A DNA stretch of 64,000 nt from Mycetohabitans endofungorum. GTDB taxonomy: Bacteria > Pseudomonadota > Gammaproteobacteria > Burkholderiales > Burkholderiaceae. Where the stretch lies: NCBI RefSeq assembly GCF_037477895.1, contig NZ_CP132744.1, forward strand, positions 372,001 through 436,000. Reading direction: 5' to 3'. The position numbers and the translations under genes were made by a program. The notes beneath the pieces were generated by a model. It did not search any database and had not been told where the DNA came from. It saw only the letters and a list, made by a program, of their open reading frames with translations. This document shows, piece after piece, positions 1 through 8,589 of the stretch. How positions within the stretch are numbered: the first letter of the stretch is position 1; every line of letters starts with the position of its first letter.

Positions 1-1056
1 GTGACGATCCTGAACATGCGCGCGCCTGGCATGACGCTGATGAAGATGCCGATGTTTTGCTGGACCTGGCTGATCACCGCATTTCTGTTGATCGCGGTGA
101 TGCCTGTACTGGCCGGTGCGATCACCATGTTGCTGTTTGATCGGCATTTCGGCACGGCGTTTTTCAATCCGGCCGGCGGCGGTGATCCGGTGCTGTATCA
201 GCACATCTTCTGGTTCTTCGGTCACCCCGAAGTCTATATCATGATTTTGCCGGCGTTCGGGATCATCTCGCAGGTCGTACCGGCATTCTCGCGCAAGCCG
301 CTGTTCGGCTATAGCTCGATGGTGTATGCCACGGCGTCGATTGCGATCCTGTCGTTCATGGTGTGGGCGCACCACATGTTCGTGACCGGTATGCCAGTCA
401 CCGGCCAGCTATTTTTCATGTACGCGACGATGCTCATTGCGGTGCCCACTGGCGTCAAGGTATTCAACTGGGTCGCAACGATGTGGCGTGGTGCGCTCTC
501 GTTTGAGGCGCCGATGCTGTTCGCCATCGGCTTCATCTTTGTGTTCACGATGGGCGGCTTTACCGGATTGATCCTGTCGATGGCGCCGCTCGATGTCCCG
601 CTTCACGGCACGTATTACGTGGTCGCGCACTTCCATTATGTACTCGTTGCCGGATCGCTGTTCGCGCTGTTTGCTGGATGGTATTACTGGTCGCCGAAGT
701 GGACCGGCTGGATGTATAACGAGACACGCGGAAAGATTCATTTCTGGACGTCGATGATCTTCTTCAACATCACGTTCTTCCCGATGCACTTCCTTGGGCT
801 GGCCGGTATGCCGCGCCGCTACGCTGACTATCCGGCGCAGTTCACCGATTTCAACCAGATTGCGACGATCGGTGCATTCGGTTTTGGGCTTGCACAAGTG
901 TACTTCCTGCTGGCGGTCGCATTGCCGGCGTATCGTGGTCATGGCGAACACGTGAAAGCGGAAGACCAACCATGGGATGGTGCAACGGGTCTTGAGTGGA
1001 CCGTGCCCAGCCCGGCGCCATTCCATACGTTCGAAACGCCGCCGACGGTTAAATGA
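1..1056 (+). CDS. ctaD: cytochrome c oxidase subunit I (aa3 type), 3' part
   Basis: Catalytic subunit of the aa3 terminal oxidase, an inner-membrane protein that reduces oxygen and pumps protons. The first 351 visible codons are open from base 1, so the gene enters from the left and roughly the first third is missing. Diagnostic residues are present: HPEVY (visible residues 75-79, the CuB histidine and cross-linked tyrosine), the HH pair at 124-125 (CuB ligands) and AHFH at 209-212 (heme a3 and heme a ligands). About eight membrane helices can be seen. It heads the operon that continues with oxidase assembly genes. Identity is secure; the true start is outside the window. Confidence 0.97.
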   Translation: MTILNMRAPGMTLMKMPMFCWTWLITAFLLIAVMPVLAGAITMLLFDRHFGTAFFNPAGGGDPVLYQHIFWFFGHPEVYIMILPAFGIISQVVPAFSRKPLFGYSSMVYATASIAILSFMVWAHHMFVTGMPVTGQLFFMYATMLIAVPTGVKVFNWVATMWRGALSFEAPMLFAIGFIFVFTMGGFTGLILSMAPLDVPLHGTYYVVAHFHYVLVAGSLFALFAGWYYWSPKWTGWMYNETRGKIHFWTSMIFFNITFFPMHFLGLAGMPRRYADYPAQFTDFNQIATIGAFGFGLAQVYFLLAVALPAYRGHGEHVKAEDQPWDGATGLEWTVPSPAPFHTFETPPTVK

Positions 1057-1128
1057 GCATTGGACGGTAATCGAAACGAACATGCTGTTACTGTGATGGG
1101 GGGCCCTGGCGGGCGCCGGGGCCGCAAA

Positions 1129-1263
1129 ATGGTGCGAACGGATTCACAAAAAAGACGAACGCCAGCTGAGCAACGTGCGGCCAACCGCCGATTGCTGGCT
1201 ATTTTGATCGCGATTGTTGCCGTCTTCTTTATGAGTGTCGTGCTCAAGCATCGGGTCGCATGA
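1129..1263 (+). CDS. cytochrome oxidase small assembly protein
   Basis: A 44-residue protein with a charged N-terminus containing RRTPAEQRAANRR and one membrane helix (about residues 20-38). This matches the small assembly protein that follows ctaD in Burkholderia-type aa3 operons; its exact role is unknown to me. The ATG at 1129 is chosen because it gives the family's usual length and starts just before the conserved motif. In-frame ATG 1096 and TTG 1060 would add a glycine/arginine-rich extension without homology. No strong ribosome-binding site is visible. Its stop overlaps the ATG at 1260, which is an upstream alternative start of the DUF2970 gene. Confidence 0.75.
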   Translation: MVRTDSQKRRTPAEQRAANRRLLAILIAIVAVFFMSVVLKHRVA

Positions 1264-1280
1264 AAAGCGGGAGGACGGTC

Positions 1281-1508
1281 ATGTCGGATCGGCCGCGGGA
1301 CTTGAAGGCGGGCGCCGTCGCGCGTTTCACCCAATCGATACGCGCGGTGCTATGGTCGTTTTTTGGCGTACGCAAGGGCAAAGATCATGAACGCGATCTG
1401 GCAAGCCTGAACCCGTTGCACGTGATCGTTGCGGGCGTTGTCTGCGCTGCGATGTTCATCGGGATCCTGCTAGTGGTCGTTCACTGGGTGACGCAGCCGA
1501 CTTCTTAA
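1281..1508 (+). CDS. DUF2970 family membrane protein of the aa3 operon
   Basis: A 75-residue protein with a basic N-terminal half (QSIRAVLWSFFGVRKG) and one C-terminal membrane helix (about residues 48-70). This is the DUF2970 pattern found in betaproteobacterial oxidase operons, usually between ctaG and ctaE. The ATG at 1281 is preferred because GGGAGG lies 7 bases upstream; an ATG at 1260 would add seven residues and overlap the preceding stop. Function is not established. In related genomes the copper chaperone gene ctaG normally precedes it, and that gene is absent here. Confidence 0.75.
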   Translation: MSDRPRDLKAGAVARFTQSIRAVLWSFFGVRKGKDHERDLASLNPLHVIVAGVVCAAMFIGILLVVVHWVTQPTS

Positions 1509-1585
1509 TCGCGAAAGCCGGCGTCGGTGGTGGACAAGACAGGACCTGCATCAAGAAAGAACTGGACTGAAGTGGAGAATCAACA

Positions 1586-2443
1586 ATGAGCGGACAAAAC
1601 GAGAGCCCGTATTACTTCATACCCAATCCGTCGCAGCATCCGATCGCCGCGGCAGCGGGCTTGCTGGTCATGCTTGGCTCGCTCGCCGGCTGGATTAACG
1701 GCGTGTCGCTCGCGCCACTCACGTTTGCACTCGGTCTCGCGTGGTTGTTATTTGTGCTGTGGCACTGGTTCGGCGATTCGATCGGTGAGTCCGAGATCGG
1801 GATGTACGGCAAGCGCGTCGATACGTCGTATCGGTGGAGCATGAGCTGGTTTATCTTCTCCGAAGTGATGTTCTTTGGCGCGTTCTTTGGCGCGTTGTTT
1901 TATGCGCGGCAGTTCGCGTTGCACGACCTGGGTAATCTCGATGCGAAGTTGATATGGCCTGACTTTGCCGCAGTGTGGCCGAACAACGGCCCGTCCAATC
2001 TGGTCGCGCATTTCAAGTCGATGCAGCCGTGGCCCATTCCGACGATCAATACCGCATTGCTGCTAACGTCGGGCGCGACGCTAACGGTTGCGCACCATGC
2101 GTTGCGCGACGATCATCGTAACAAGGCGATTGTGTGGCTGGCCGCGACGGTGTTGCTCGGCGTGATTTTCCTATTCATGCAGGGATATGAGTATTTTCAC
2201 GCGTACAACGAACTGAACCTGAAGTTGACCTCCGGTGTCTACGGCTCGACGTTCTTTTTGTTGACTGGGTTTCACGGTTTTCACGTGACGATGGGCGCGT
2301 TGATGCTGGCCGTTGTGCTGGTGCGACTGATCCGTGGACACTTCAAGCCCGATCATCACTTCGCGTTTGAAGGCGCCGCATGGTATTGGCACTTCGTTGA
2401 CGTCGTCTGGCTTGGACTGTATGTGGTTGTTTACTGGTTGTGA
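1586..2443 (+). CDS. ctaE: cytochrome c oxidase subunit III
   Basis: Core membrane subunit of the aa3 oxidase, thought to stabilise subunit I and proton uptake. The 285-residue protein has the seven-helix layout of the family, with the typical WHWFGD, FFGAFFGALFYAR and TGFHGFHVT segments and the ending WYWHFVDVVWLGLYVVVYWL. The ATG at 1586 follows a GGAGA site. It closes this part of the operon: a strong hairpin lies 12 bases after its stop, facing a convergent DUF2909 gene. Identity is certain. Confidence 0.97.
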   Translation: MSGQNESPYYFIPNPSQHPIAAAAGLLVMLGSLAGWINGVSLAPLTFALGLAWLLFVLWHWFGDSIGESEIGMYGKRVDTSYRWSMSWFIFSEVMFFGAFFGALFYARQFALHDLGNLDAKLIWPDFAAVWPNNGPSNLVAHFKSMQPWPIPTINTALLLTSGATLTVAHHALRDDHRNKAIVWLAATVLLGVIFLFMQGYEYFHAYNELNLKLTSGVYGSTFFLLTGFHGFHVTMGALMLAVVLVRLIRGHFKPDHHFAFEGAAWYWHFVDVVWLGLYVVVYWL

Positions 2444-2455
2444 TATTCACTGTGA

Positions 2456-2488
2456 CAAAACGCCGCCCTTCTTCAAGGCGGCGTTTTG
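2456..2488. terminator. bidirectional terminator between ctaE and the DUF2909 gene
   Basis: Perfect 12-bp inverted repeat (CAAAACGCCGCC / GGCGGCGTTTTG) around a 9-base loop, with T-rich stretches on both strands (GTTTTG then CATTTT on plus). It lies between two convergent genes, so it probably ends both transcripts. Confidence 0.85.
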
Positions 2489-2511
2489 CATTTTGCGGGA
2501 AGCGACGACAT

Positions 2512-2721
2512 TTATCGTCCGTACGGAATGCCGGTCGACTCTATCCAACCCATCCAGTGCGCGAATAGGATGAACAGGAACAGTGAGATGGATAAGCCAA
2601 CGCGCGTCGCGAGCGACCACACCATCCGTTTGGTGGTGCCGCGGTCGCGCATCATGAAATAGAGTGCGCACGCCATACTGGCAATAATCAGTGTGAACGC
2701 GATGGCAACAAGGATACCCAT
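2512..2721 (-). CDS. twin transmembrane protein, DUF2909 family
   Basis: A 69-residue protein with two membrane helices (about residues 3-22 and 42-62) separated by the conserved MMRDRGTTKRMVWSLATRVG loop. This is the small DUF2909 protein found beside surf1 in betaproteobacterial aa3 clusters. A much longer reading frame continues upstream across surf1 on this strand, but its composition is that of an antisense shadow, so the ATG at 2721 is used. It is divergent from surf1 and convergent with ctaE. A role in oxidase assembly is suggested by context only. Confidence 0.85.
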   Translation of the reverse strand: MGILVAIAFTLIIASMACALYFMMRDRGTTKRMVWSLATRVGLSISLFLFILFAHWMGWIESTGIPYGR

Positions 2722-2790
2722 GAAGAAGGCCGAAAAAAGCTGTTTGGATATTATCCCACTATGTTGGATGGTACGCGCTGTCGTGCCGGC

Positions 2791-3510
2791 ATGCTGAAAA
2801 TCCGCTTTTGGCCAGCGTTGGCGGTGCTGATCGTTATCGCGGTGACCGTCCGGCTCGGATTCTGGCAGCGTGACCGTGCACACCAGAAAGAGGCGCTGCA
2901 GGCGCGTATCGAGCGGTTCGAGCATGCGACCCCGATATCGCTGGATGGTCGTAGATGGGCGCTGGCGGACATCGAGTTCCACCGCGTCGTGGTGCGCGGC
3001 CGGTTCGTGCCGGATGCGACGGTCTATTTGGACAATCGGCTGTACAACGACCAGCCCGGCTTCTATGTCGTCACGCCGCTGAAGCTGGCGGCTGGCGGCT
3101 ACGTGCTGGTCAACCGGGGCTGGCTGCCGCGCAACGCGCAGCAGCGCAGCGTGATCGCACCCTATCGTACGCCTTCCGGCGAGGTGACGATCGAGGGCGT
3201 GGCTCGGGCGGATGCGTCGCGCGCGTTCGAACTCGGGCGAGGGGGGGCGGCGCCGCACCAGTCGATCCGCCAGAACCTGGATGTGGGATCGTACGCAGCG
3301 GAGACCGGTTTGCCGCTGGAGCCGTTTGTGCTGCAACAGACCAATGACACGGCGGACGGGCTGGTGCGTGACTGGCCGGCACCGGACACCGGTGTCGAAC
3401 GTAACTATGGCTATATGGTGCAGTGGTGGGGCATGGCGTTGGCGGCGCTTGCCTTTGGGCTGTATGCGGCGCGCCGCGCTGCGCGGGGCGGCAACGACGC
3501 TCAGGCATGA
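2791..3510 (+). CDS. SURF1 family cytochrome oxidase biogenesis protein
   Basis: A 239-residue membrane protein thought to help heme a insertion into subunit I. It shows the SURF1 layout: an N-terminal helix, then GFWQRDRAHQKEALQARI, a periplasmic domain with LDNRLYNDQPGFYVVTPL and VLVNRGWLPR, and a C-terminal ERNYGYMVQWWGMALAALAF helix. The ATG at 2791 is chosen because the helix then starts at once; the ATG at 2761 adds ten unrelated residues. Neither has a clear ribosome-binding site. It starts the second half of the assembly cluster (surf1, SCO-like protein, ctaA, ctaB, sco). Confidence 0.9.
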   Translation: MLKIRFWPALAVLIVIAVTVRLGFWQRDRAHQKEALQARIERFEHATPISLDGRRWALADIEFHRVVVRGRFVPDATVYLDNRLYNDQPGFYVVTPLKLAAGGYVLVNRGWLPRNAQQRSVIAPYRTPSGEVTIEGVARADASRAFELGRGGAAPHQSIRQNLDVGSYAAETGLPLEPFVLQQTNDTADGLVRDWPAPDTGVERNYGYMVQWWGMALAALAFGLYAARRAARGGNDAQA

Positions 3511-3519
3511 TCCTGCACG

Positions 3520-3583
3520 GTGACTTGGTGACTTGGTGACTTGGTGACTTGGCAGTGTGGCAGTGTGGCAGTGTGGCAGTGTG
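3520..3583. repeat. two adjoining octanucleotide tandem repeats
   Basis: GTGACTTG is repeated four times (3520-3551), followed directly by GCAGTGTG four times (3552-3583), with no mismatch. The array lies between surf1 and the next gene, ends 67 bases before that gene's TTG start, and is outside any supported coding frame. Confidence 0.97.
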
Positions 3584-3650
3584 GCGGCGCGTGCAACGCG
3601 TAGCCAGCGCGGCAACCGATGTTGTGAATGAAGTGTGAAGGAGTGTAGCG

Positions 3651-4334
3651 TTGACCGATTCTTCTCGATCGGAACCCGGTTCCGAGGTGCCCGGTACGCG
3701 CCGCGTCGACCCGATGGTCACCGGCGGCGTGCCCGCATCGCATCGTGGCAGGCGGCGTACGCGGTGGATGCTGCTGTTGCTGGCCGCGGTTTGTGCCGCG
3801 CCCGTCGTCGCATCGTACTTGATGTACTACGTATTCAAGCCCGGCGGTGGCTCGACTAGCTACGGCCAATTGATCCAGCCGCAACGGCCGATTCCGGATC
3901 ATCTTATCGTGCGTGATGAAACGGGTCATCCGATGCGGCTCGATTCGCTGAAAGGGAAATGGCTGATGTTGTCGGTCGATCCGAGCGCCTGCGATGACGC
4001 GTGCGCGAAAAAGCTGTACTTCATGCGGCAGGTGCGGGCGACGCAGGGCGCCGAACGTGAGCGAGTCCTTACTGTATGGCTGCGCACCGACGACGGCGCG
4101 ATACCGGCGCGCGTCGCTGGTGCGTACCCGGACACGCCCAAGCTGATCGTGCCGCCGGCGCAGGTCGCCGCGTGGCTGCCGCCCGATCCGGATGTGGCTG
4201 GCGATTCGATCGCCTCGCACATTTACTTGGTTGACCCGAACGGAAACTTGATGATGCGCTTTCCGCGCGATCCGGATCCGTCGCGGATCAAGCAGGACCT
4301 GACCAAGCTGCTCAAATGGTCGAGAATCGGCTGA
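3651..4334 (+). CDS. membrane-anchored thioredoxin-like protein of the aa3 cluster
   Basis: A 227-residue protein with a basic N-terminus (HRGRRRTRW), one membrane helix (about residues 38-62) and a periplasmic domain resembling SCO/thioredoxin folds: GHPMRLDSLKGKWLMLSVD, then CDDAC (about residues 115-119, the usual CxxxC copper or redox position), and HIYLVDPNGNLMMRFPRDPD. Such a gene commonly sits between surf1 and ctaA in Burkholderia; a part in copper delivery or thiol reduction is inferred. The TTG start at 3651 is supported by GAAGGAG 7 bases upstream. The octamer repeats lie just before it. Confidence 0.8.
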   Translation: MTDSSRSEPGSEVPGTRRVDPMVTGGVPASHRGRRRTRWMLLLLAAVCAAPVVASYLMYYVFKPGGGSTSYGQLIQPQRPIPDHLIVRDETGHPMRLDSLKGKWLMLSVDPSACDDACAKKLYFMRQVRATQGAERERVLTVWLRTDDGAIPARVAGAYPDTPKLIVPPAQVAAWLPPDPDVAGDSIASHIYLVDPNGNLMMRFPRDPDPSRIKQDLTKLLKWSRIG

Positions 4335-4375
4335 ACGGTCGGGCTGCCTTTCGATGAAGTCCCTACACCATTGCC

Positions 4376-5485
4376 ATGTTTGTCGTTGAGCTTGCGTTGA
4401 TCGGCGCGGCGGTCGCGCTGTTGCCTCTCGGCTGGATCCTGTTGCGGGTGCGCTCGGACCGCTATCGCAAGCTGGCCTGGCTGACGATGTTCCTGACGCT
4501 GGACCTCGTGATGTTCGGTGGCTTCACGCGCTTGACCGACTCGGGCCTGGGCTGTCCGGACTGGCCCGGCTGCTATGCCAGTTCGTCGCCGTTTGCTGCG
4601 CATGCGTCGATCGCCGCCGCGTATGCGGCGATGCCGAGCGGACCGGTCAGTGTGATGAAGGCCTGGATCGAGATGACCCACCGCTATTTTGCGATGGCGA
4701 TTGGGCTGCTGATCGTGCTGATGACCGCCATCGCGTGGATCCGACGATGGCGTGGCCAGCCCTTGCCGGCTTCGCCGTGGTGGCCGACCGCGTTGCTGGC
4801 GCTGGTGCTGGTGCAGGGGGCATTCGGTGCGTGGACCGTGACGTTGAAGTTGCAGCCGGTGATCGTGACCACGCACTTGTTGCTTGGCCTTGGCTTGCTG
4901 GCGGCGCTCGGCCTGTTCGCGGCGCGCATGACGCCAGCACCGCAGCGGGAGCCGGCCGCCAGCCGCGGTTCCGTGGCCGCGCTCGTCGCGCTTGCACTAT
5001 TGATCGCGCAGATCGCACTCGGTGGCTGGGTCAGCACGAATTATGCGGTGCTCGCGTGCCCCGATTTCCCGACCTGCAATGGGCAATGGGTGCCGCCAAT
5101 GGACTTCGCGCAGGGATTCCACCTATGGCGGGCCCTCGGCCTGGATGCCAACGGCGAGGTGATCACGCAGGACGCGCTCGTGGCGATTCACTGGACCCAC
5201 CGCACGTTCGCGATAATCGTCATTGCCTATCTGCTCGGATGGGCGTGGCGCATCCGGCGCGTGAAGACGCTGACACGGTTGGCCGATGGCGTGCTGGCGG
5301 TCGTCGTGCTGCAGTTTCTGACCGGCCTGTCCAACATCGTGCTGCAATGGCCGCTGCCCGTCGCTGTCGCGCACAACGGCGGCGCGGCAATCCTGCTGTT
5401 GCTGGTTGTCATGTTAAACTGGCGCATTGCCTCCAGCCGCGCCGTTGCCGCCTCGTCGGCGGAATCGAGCCCCGTCACCGCGTGA
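4376..5485 (+). CDS. ctaA: heme A synthase (COX15/CtaA family)
   Basis: Membrane enzyme that oxidises the C8 methyl of heme O to make heme A for the aa3 oxidase. The 369-residue protein has eight predicted helices and the family signatures [19 protein letters not shown] (about residues 43-61), the [10 protein letters not shown] heme-ligand segment, and a second half with [19 protein letters not shown] and HWTHRTFA. It precedes ctaB by a few bases and acts after it in the pathway. Start and length agree with the family. Confidence 0.95.
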   Translation: MFVVELALIGAAVALLPLGWILLRVRSDRYRKLAWLTMFLTLDLVMFGGFTRLTDSGLGCPDWPGCYASSSPFAAHASIAAAYAAMPSGPVSVMKAWIEMTHRYFAMAIGLLIVLMTAIAWIRRWRGQPLPASPWWPTALLALVLVQGAFGAWTVTLKLQPVIVTTHLLLGLGLLAALGLFAARMTPAPQREPAASRGSVAALVALALLIAQIALGGWVSTNYAVLACPDFPTCNGQWVPPMDFAQGFHLWRALGLDANGEVITQDALVAIHWTHRTFAIIVIAYLLGWAWRIRRVKTLTRLADGVLAVVVLQFLTGLSNIVLQWPLPVAVAHNGGAAILLLLVVMLNWRIASSRAVAASSAESSPVTA

Positions 5486-5492
5486 TTCACGA

Positions 5493-6398
5493 ATGGACAG
5501 TACAACGCTTCGTCACTCGTCCGGCAGCCGCATCGCACAATATTTTGCGTTGACCAAGCCGCGTGTCACCCAGCTCGCCGTGTTCTGCGCGGTGATCGGC
5601 ATGTTCCTGTCCACGCCCGGCATGGTGCCGTGGCAGAAATTGGTTGGCGGCACGATCGGCATCTGGCTGTTCGCCGGCGCGGCGTTTGCGATCAATTGCC
5701 TGGTTGAGCAGCGTATCGACGCGATGATGCGGCGTACCGCGTGGCGTCCGTCGGCGCGCGGCGAGATCACACCGGCGCAGATTCTGACTTTTTCCGCGGT
5801 GCTCGGTGGGCTGGGCATGGGGACGCTGTACACGTTCACGAACGCGTTGACGATGTGGTTGACGTTCGCGACGTTTATTGGTTACGCGGTCATCTATACA
5901 ATCCTGCTGAAGCCGGCTACGCCGCAGAACATCGTGATCGGCGGCGCCTCGGGCGCGATGCCGCCTGCGCTGGGTTGGGCGGCAGTGCAGGGCACGGTGC
6001 CGGGCGACGCGTGGATCCTCGTGCTGATCATCTTTGTATGGACGCCACCGCATTTCTGGGCGCTGGCGCTGTATCGTCGCCAGGACTACGAGAGCGCGAA
6101 GTTGCCGATGCTGCCCGTTACCCATGGCGTGCACTTCACTGCGCTGCATATCCTGTTGTACACGCTCGTGTTGTTCGCCGTCACGCTGATGCCATTCGTG
6201 TCAGACATGAGCGGGGTGCTGTACCTCGCCAGCGCGGTCGTGCTCGGCGTACTGTTTCTGAGCTATGCATGGAAGATGTATCGCGACTATTCGGACGAGA
6301 TTGCGCGCAAGACATTTCGGTATTCGATCGTCTATTTGTCGCTGTTGTTCGTTGCATTGCTGATCGATCACTACGCGCGCGGTTGGATCGGCTTCTGA
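5493..6398 (+). CDS. ctaB: protoheme IX farnesyltransferase (heme O synthase)
   Basis: Adds a farnesyl group to protoheme to form heme O, the substrate of CtaA. The 301-residue membrane protein carries the UbiA-type signatures [19 protein letters not shown] (allylic-diphosphate binding, near residue 70) and [20 protein letters not shown]. The ATG at 5493 begins the conserved part ([17 protein letters not shown] follows); the frame is open further upstream, over the end of ctaA, but without homology. Its stop overlaps the sco start (TGATG), implying coupled translation. Confidence 0.96.
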   Translation: MDSTTLRHSSGSRIAQYFALTKPRVTQLAVFCAVIGMFLSTPGMVPWQKLVGGTIGIWLFAGAAFAINCLVEQRIDAMMRRTAWRPSARGEITPAQILTFSAVLGGLGMGTLYTFTNALTMWLTFATFIGYAVIYTILLKPATPQNIVIGGASGAMPPALGWAAVQGTVPGDAWILVLIIFVWTPPHFWALALYRRQDYESAKLPMLPVTHGVHFTALHILLYTLVLFAVTLMPFVSDMSGVLYLASAVVLGVLFLSYAWKMYRDYSDEIARKTFRYSIVYLSLLFVALLIDHYARGWIGF

Positions 6399-7069
6399 TG
6401 TCGGCGCGCGCTTTTTCCCATCTTCTGGCAGCGGCCCGGGTAGTATCCGGTCTACGCGAAGCGGCTCGTGCGAGCCACGGCGGGTTGCGGCGCGCGGTGG
6501 CCGCAGTCATGGTCGGCACGGCGCTCGCATTGGTTGGCTGCGGCGACAAGCCGGCGTTCATGAACGTCGACATCACTGGCGCGAGCCAGTTCGGCACCGA
6601 CTTCGCGCTTGCCGATACCAACGGCCACGTACGTACACTGGCCGATTTCAAAGGCAAGGTGGTGGTGCTGTTCTTCGGCTACCTGCACTGCCCAGATGTG
6701 TGTCCGACGACGATGGCCGAACTTGCACAAGCGATGCAGCAATTGGGCGACCAGGCAAAACGCGTGCAGGTGCTGTTCGTCACGCTTGACCCGAAACGCG
6801 ACAGTGCACCGTTGCTCGCACAGTACGTTGCGGCGTTCAACCCGTCGTTCATCGGCCTGCGGCCTGCCAACGACGTGCAGCTGTCGAAGGTGACCAAGTC
6901 GTTTCGCGTGTACTACGCGAAAGAGCCGGGCAAGGATGGTGCCGATTACATGGTGGATCACACTGCCGCGAGCTACGTGTTCGATCCCGCCGGCAAGCTG
7001 CGGCTGTTCGCGCGCGACGGCCAGGGTTCGATGCCGTGGGTGCACGATATCAAGTTGTTGCTCGACTAG
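6398..7069 (+). CDS. SCO1/SenC family copper chaperone lipoprotein
   Basis: Delivers copper to the CuA centre of cytochrome oxidase from the periplasmic face. The 223-residue protein has a long N-terminal region ending in a lipobox (ALVGC), then the SCO domain: FALADTNGHVRTLADFKGK, FFGYLHCPDVCPTTMAEL with the copper-binding CxxxC, and the conserved histidine in YMVDHTAASYVFDP. The ATG at 6398 overlaps the ctaB stop. The stretch before the lipoprotein signal is longer than usual (about 45 residues), so a start nearer the hydrophobic segment is possible. It ends the oxidase assembly run. Confidence 0.92.
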   Translation: MSARAFSHLLAAARVVSGLREAARASHGGLRRAVAAVMVGTALALVGCGDKPAFMNVDITGASQFGTDFALADTNGHVRTLADFKGKVVVLFFGYLHCPDVCPTTMAELAQAMQQLGDQAKRVQVLFVTLDPKRDSAPLLAQYVAAFNPSFIGLRPANDVQLSKVTKSFRVYYAKEPGKDGADYMVDHTAASYVFDPAGKLRLFARDGQGSMPWVHDIKLLLD

Positions 7070-7093
7070 GTGGCCCGTAGTCGGAGTTGGTAA

Positions 7094-7127
7094 TCGGTGG
7101 TCGGTGGTCGGCGTCGGTGGTCGGCAG
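7094..7127. repeat. short TCGGTGG-type heptamer array
   Basis: Three copies of TCGGTGG (7094-7100, 7101-7107, 7114-7120), interleaved with and followed by the variants TCGGCG and TCGGCAG, between sco and metQ. It lies outside genes, like the other simple arrays in this window. Confidence 0.85.
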
Positions 7128-7240
7128 CCAGTAGCCCGATGGTCTCTCCCGTAAAAGCATAAGCGTATGCGTATTCGGTAGTTCACTTCGTTGGTGCTGC
7201 CATGCGACCATCGCGTTCTCAAAATCGAAGTGGGGTACCC

Positions 7241-8044
7241 ATGCTACGCAGAACACTACTGAAAACGCTGTCCATCGTCGCAATGGCAGCTGCATTGTCG
7301 AATGTTGCGCGAGCCGATCCGGTGCTGCGCGTGGGCACGATGAGCGGCCCGGACGCGCAGATCTGGGCGAAAGTGGCGAAGGTGGCGGCGAAGAACGGCT
7401 TGAAGATTAAAGTCATCGAATTCAATGACTACGTGCAGCCGAATGCCGCGCTTGATGCCGGCGACCTGGACGCGAACGGCTTCCAGCACCAGCCGTTCTT
7501 GGACAGCCAGATCAAGCAGCGCGGCTACAAGATTGTGAACGTGGGCCTAACCTATGTGTCGCCGATGGGCTTTTATTCGAAAAAGTTCAAGTCGTTGAAA
7601 GACCTGCCGGAAGGCGCCAAAGTCGGTATCCAGAACGATCCGTCCAACGGCAACCGCGCGCTGTTGCTGCTGCAGAAATACGGGATCATCAAGCTGAAGG
7701 CCGGTGCGGGCGTGGGCGGCGTGAACGCGACGCCGCTGGATGTGATTGAGAATCCAAAGAAGATCAAGCTGGTCGAGTTAGATGCCGCGCAGATGCCGCG
7801 CTCGCTCGATGATCTGGCTGCCGCAGCAATCAATAACAACTACGCGGTGGGCGCTGGCTTCTCGCCGATCAAGGATGCAATCGCGATCGAAGACCTGAAG
7901 GGGCCGTATGCGAACCTGATTGCCGTGCGCGTGCAGGACAAGAACAAGCCGTGGGTGAAGAAGCTGGTGGCCGCGTACGAGTCCGACGATATTCGCAAGT
8001 TCCTTGAGACGCAATTTAAGGGTGCGATCTTGCCCGCCTTCTAA
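7241..8044 (+). CDS. metQ: MetQ/NlpA family methionine-binding protein
   Basis: Periplasmic substrate-binding protein of the methionine ABC importer type. From the ATG at 7241 the protein has 267 residues: a signal peptide (basic MLRRTLLK, hydrophobic core, cleavage after NVARA) and a mature domain with the NlpA pattern FNDYVQPNAALDAGDLDANG, FQHQPFLD, GIQNDPSNGNRALLLLQ and the ending FLETQFKGAILPAF. No lipobox cysteine is present, so it should be a soluble periplasmic protein rather than a lipoprotein. The usual ATPase and permease genes (metN, metI) are not beside it. An earlier in-frame ATG at 7202 has no support. Confidence 0.92.
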   Translation: MLRRTLLKTLSIVAMAAALSNVARADPVLRVGTMSGPDAQIWAKVAKVAAKNGLKIKVIEFNDYVQPNAALDAGDLDANGFQHQPFLDSQIKQRGYKIVNVGLTYVSPMGFYSKKFKSLKDLPEGAKVGIQNDPSNGNRALLLLQKYGIIKLKAGAGVGGVNATPLDVIENPKKIKLVELDAAQMPRSLDDLAAAAINNNYAVGAGFSPIKDAIAIEDLKGPYANLIAVRVQDKNKPWVKKLVAAYESDDIRKFLETQFKGAILPAF

Positions 8045-8328
8045 GGCGTGACGCCCGTGGCCGGCTGCCGGGCAGGGTGGTCCGGCTACAGGGCCTACCT
8101 CCACACGGGGCCGCTCGCCGTATGGGTGGCTTACCGCGCCCGGCCATGTCGGCCGCGCATGAAGGCGCTGAGCCCGCATAAGCGCCGCGCCGACGAGCTC
8201 GCCCTTGGGGCGCGCGATAAGCGCATGTTCACGGCCGTGTCCTGCGACGACGCGCTCGCTATCACGGTGCATACGTTATCCACTAACCACAGATCCCGGT
8301 TTTTGCCTTTCCCTCCTTTCTCGCACGT
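8045..8328. other. gene-free stretch after metQ
   Basis: I see no gene with recognisable sequence here. Short open frames exist on both strands, but they lack conserved motifs and plausible starts. It leads into the nagA remnant and may be further decayed coding sequence. Confidence 0.5.
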
Positions 8329-8589
8329 ACAGAACGCGTGCGGCTGGCCGACGGCACACTGGCGGGCAGCACCCTGACGATGGACCAAGCGCTGCGCAAT
8401 CTCGCCTCGATTGGTTTGCCGATCGCCGACGTGTCGGCACGTCTGTCGCGTCATGCGGCAGATTACCTGGGGCTGGGTGACCGTGGCCGCATCGAGCAGG
8501 GCACATGGGCCGACGTGGTGGTGAGCGATCGTGAACTGACGCTCGTTACCACGTACGTCGAAGGAGAAGCCGTTGTCGACGATGCTTAA
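8329..8589 (+). pseudogene. nagA: nagA remnant: C-terminal piece of N-acetylglucosamine-6-phosphate deacetylase
   Basis: The intact enzyme (about 370 residues) removes acetate from GlcNAc-6-phosphate. Only about the last 85 codons remain: ERVRLADGTLAGSTLTMDQA, the middle ADYLGLGDRGRIEQGTWADV and the end VTTYVEGEAV match the C-terminus of NagA, including the TLAGS motif of the metal-dependent hydrolase fold. The catalytic N-terminal domain and any start codon are absent, so it cannot encode an active enzyme. The remnant ends with the operon-style overlap to the next gene (its TAA lies inside the following ATG context), showing it was once nagA followed by agaS/nagB. Confidence 0.85.

Noticed and set aside
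3520..3583. Tandem repeats as a CRISPR array
   Set aside because: Units are 8 bases with no spacers between them and no cas genes nearby.
2512..3615. 367-codon minus-strand frame over surf1
   Set aside because: Only its last 69 codons match a known family (DUF2909). The rest is antisense to surf1 and includes translated octamer repeats.
5741..7069. 442-codon plus frame starting inside ctaB
   Set aside because: The first two-thirds lie in the wrong frame of ctaB; the real SCO gene starts at 6398.
7128..7240. SAM or other riboswitch before metQ
   Set aside because: No recognisable riboswitch core or terminator hairpin in the short gap.
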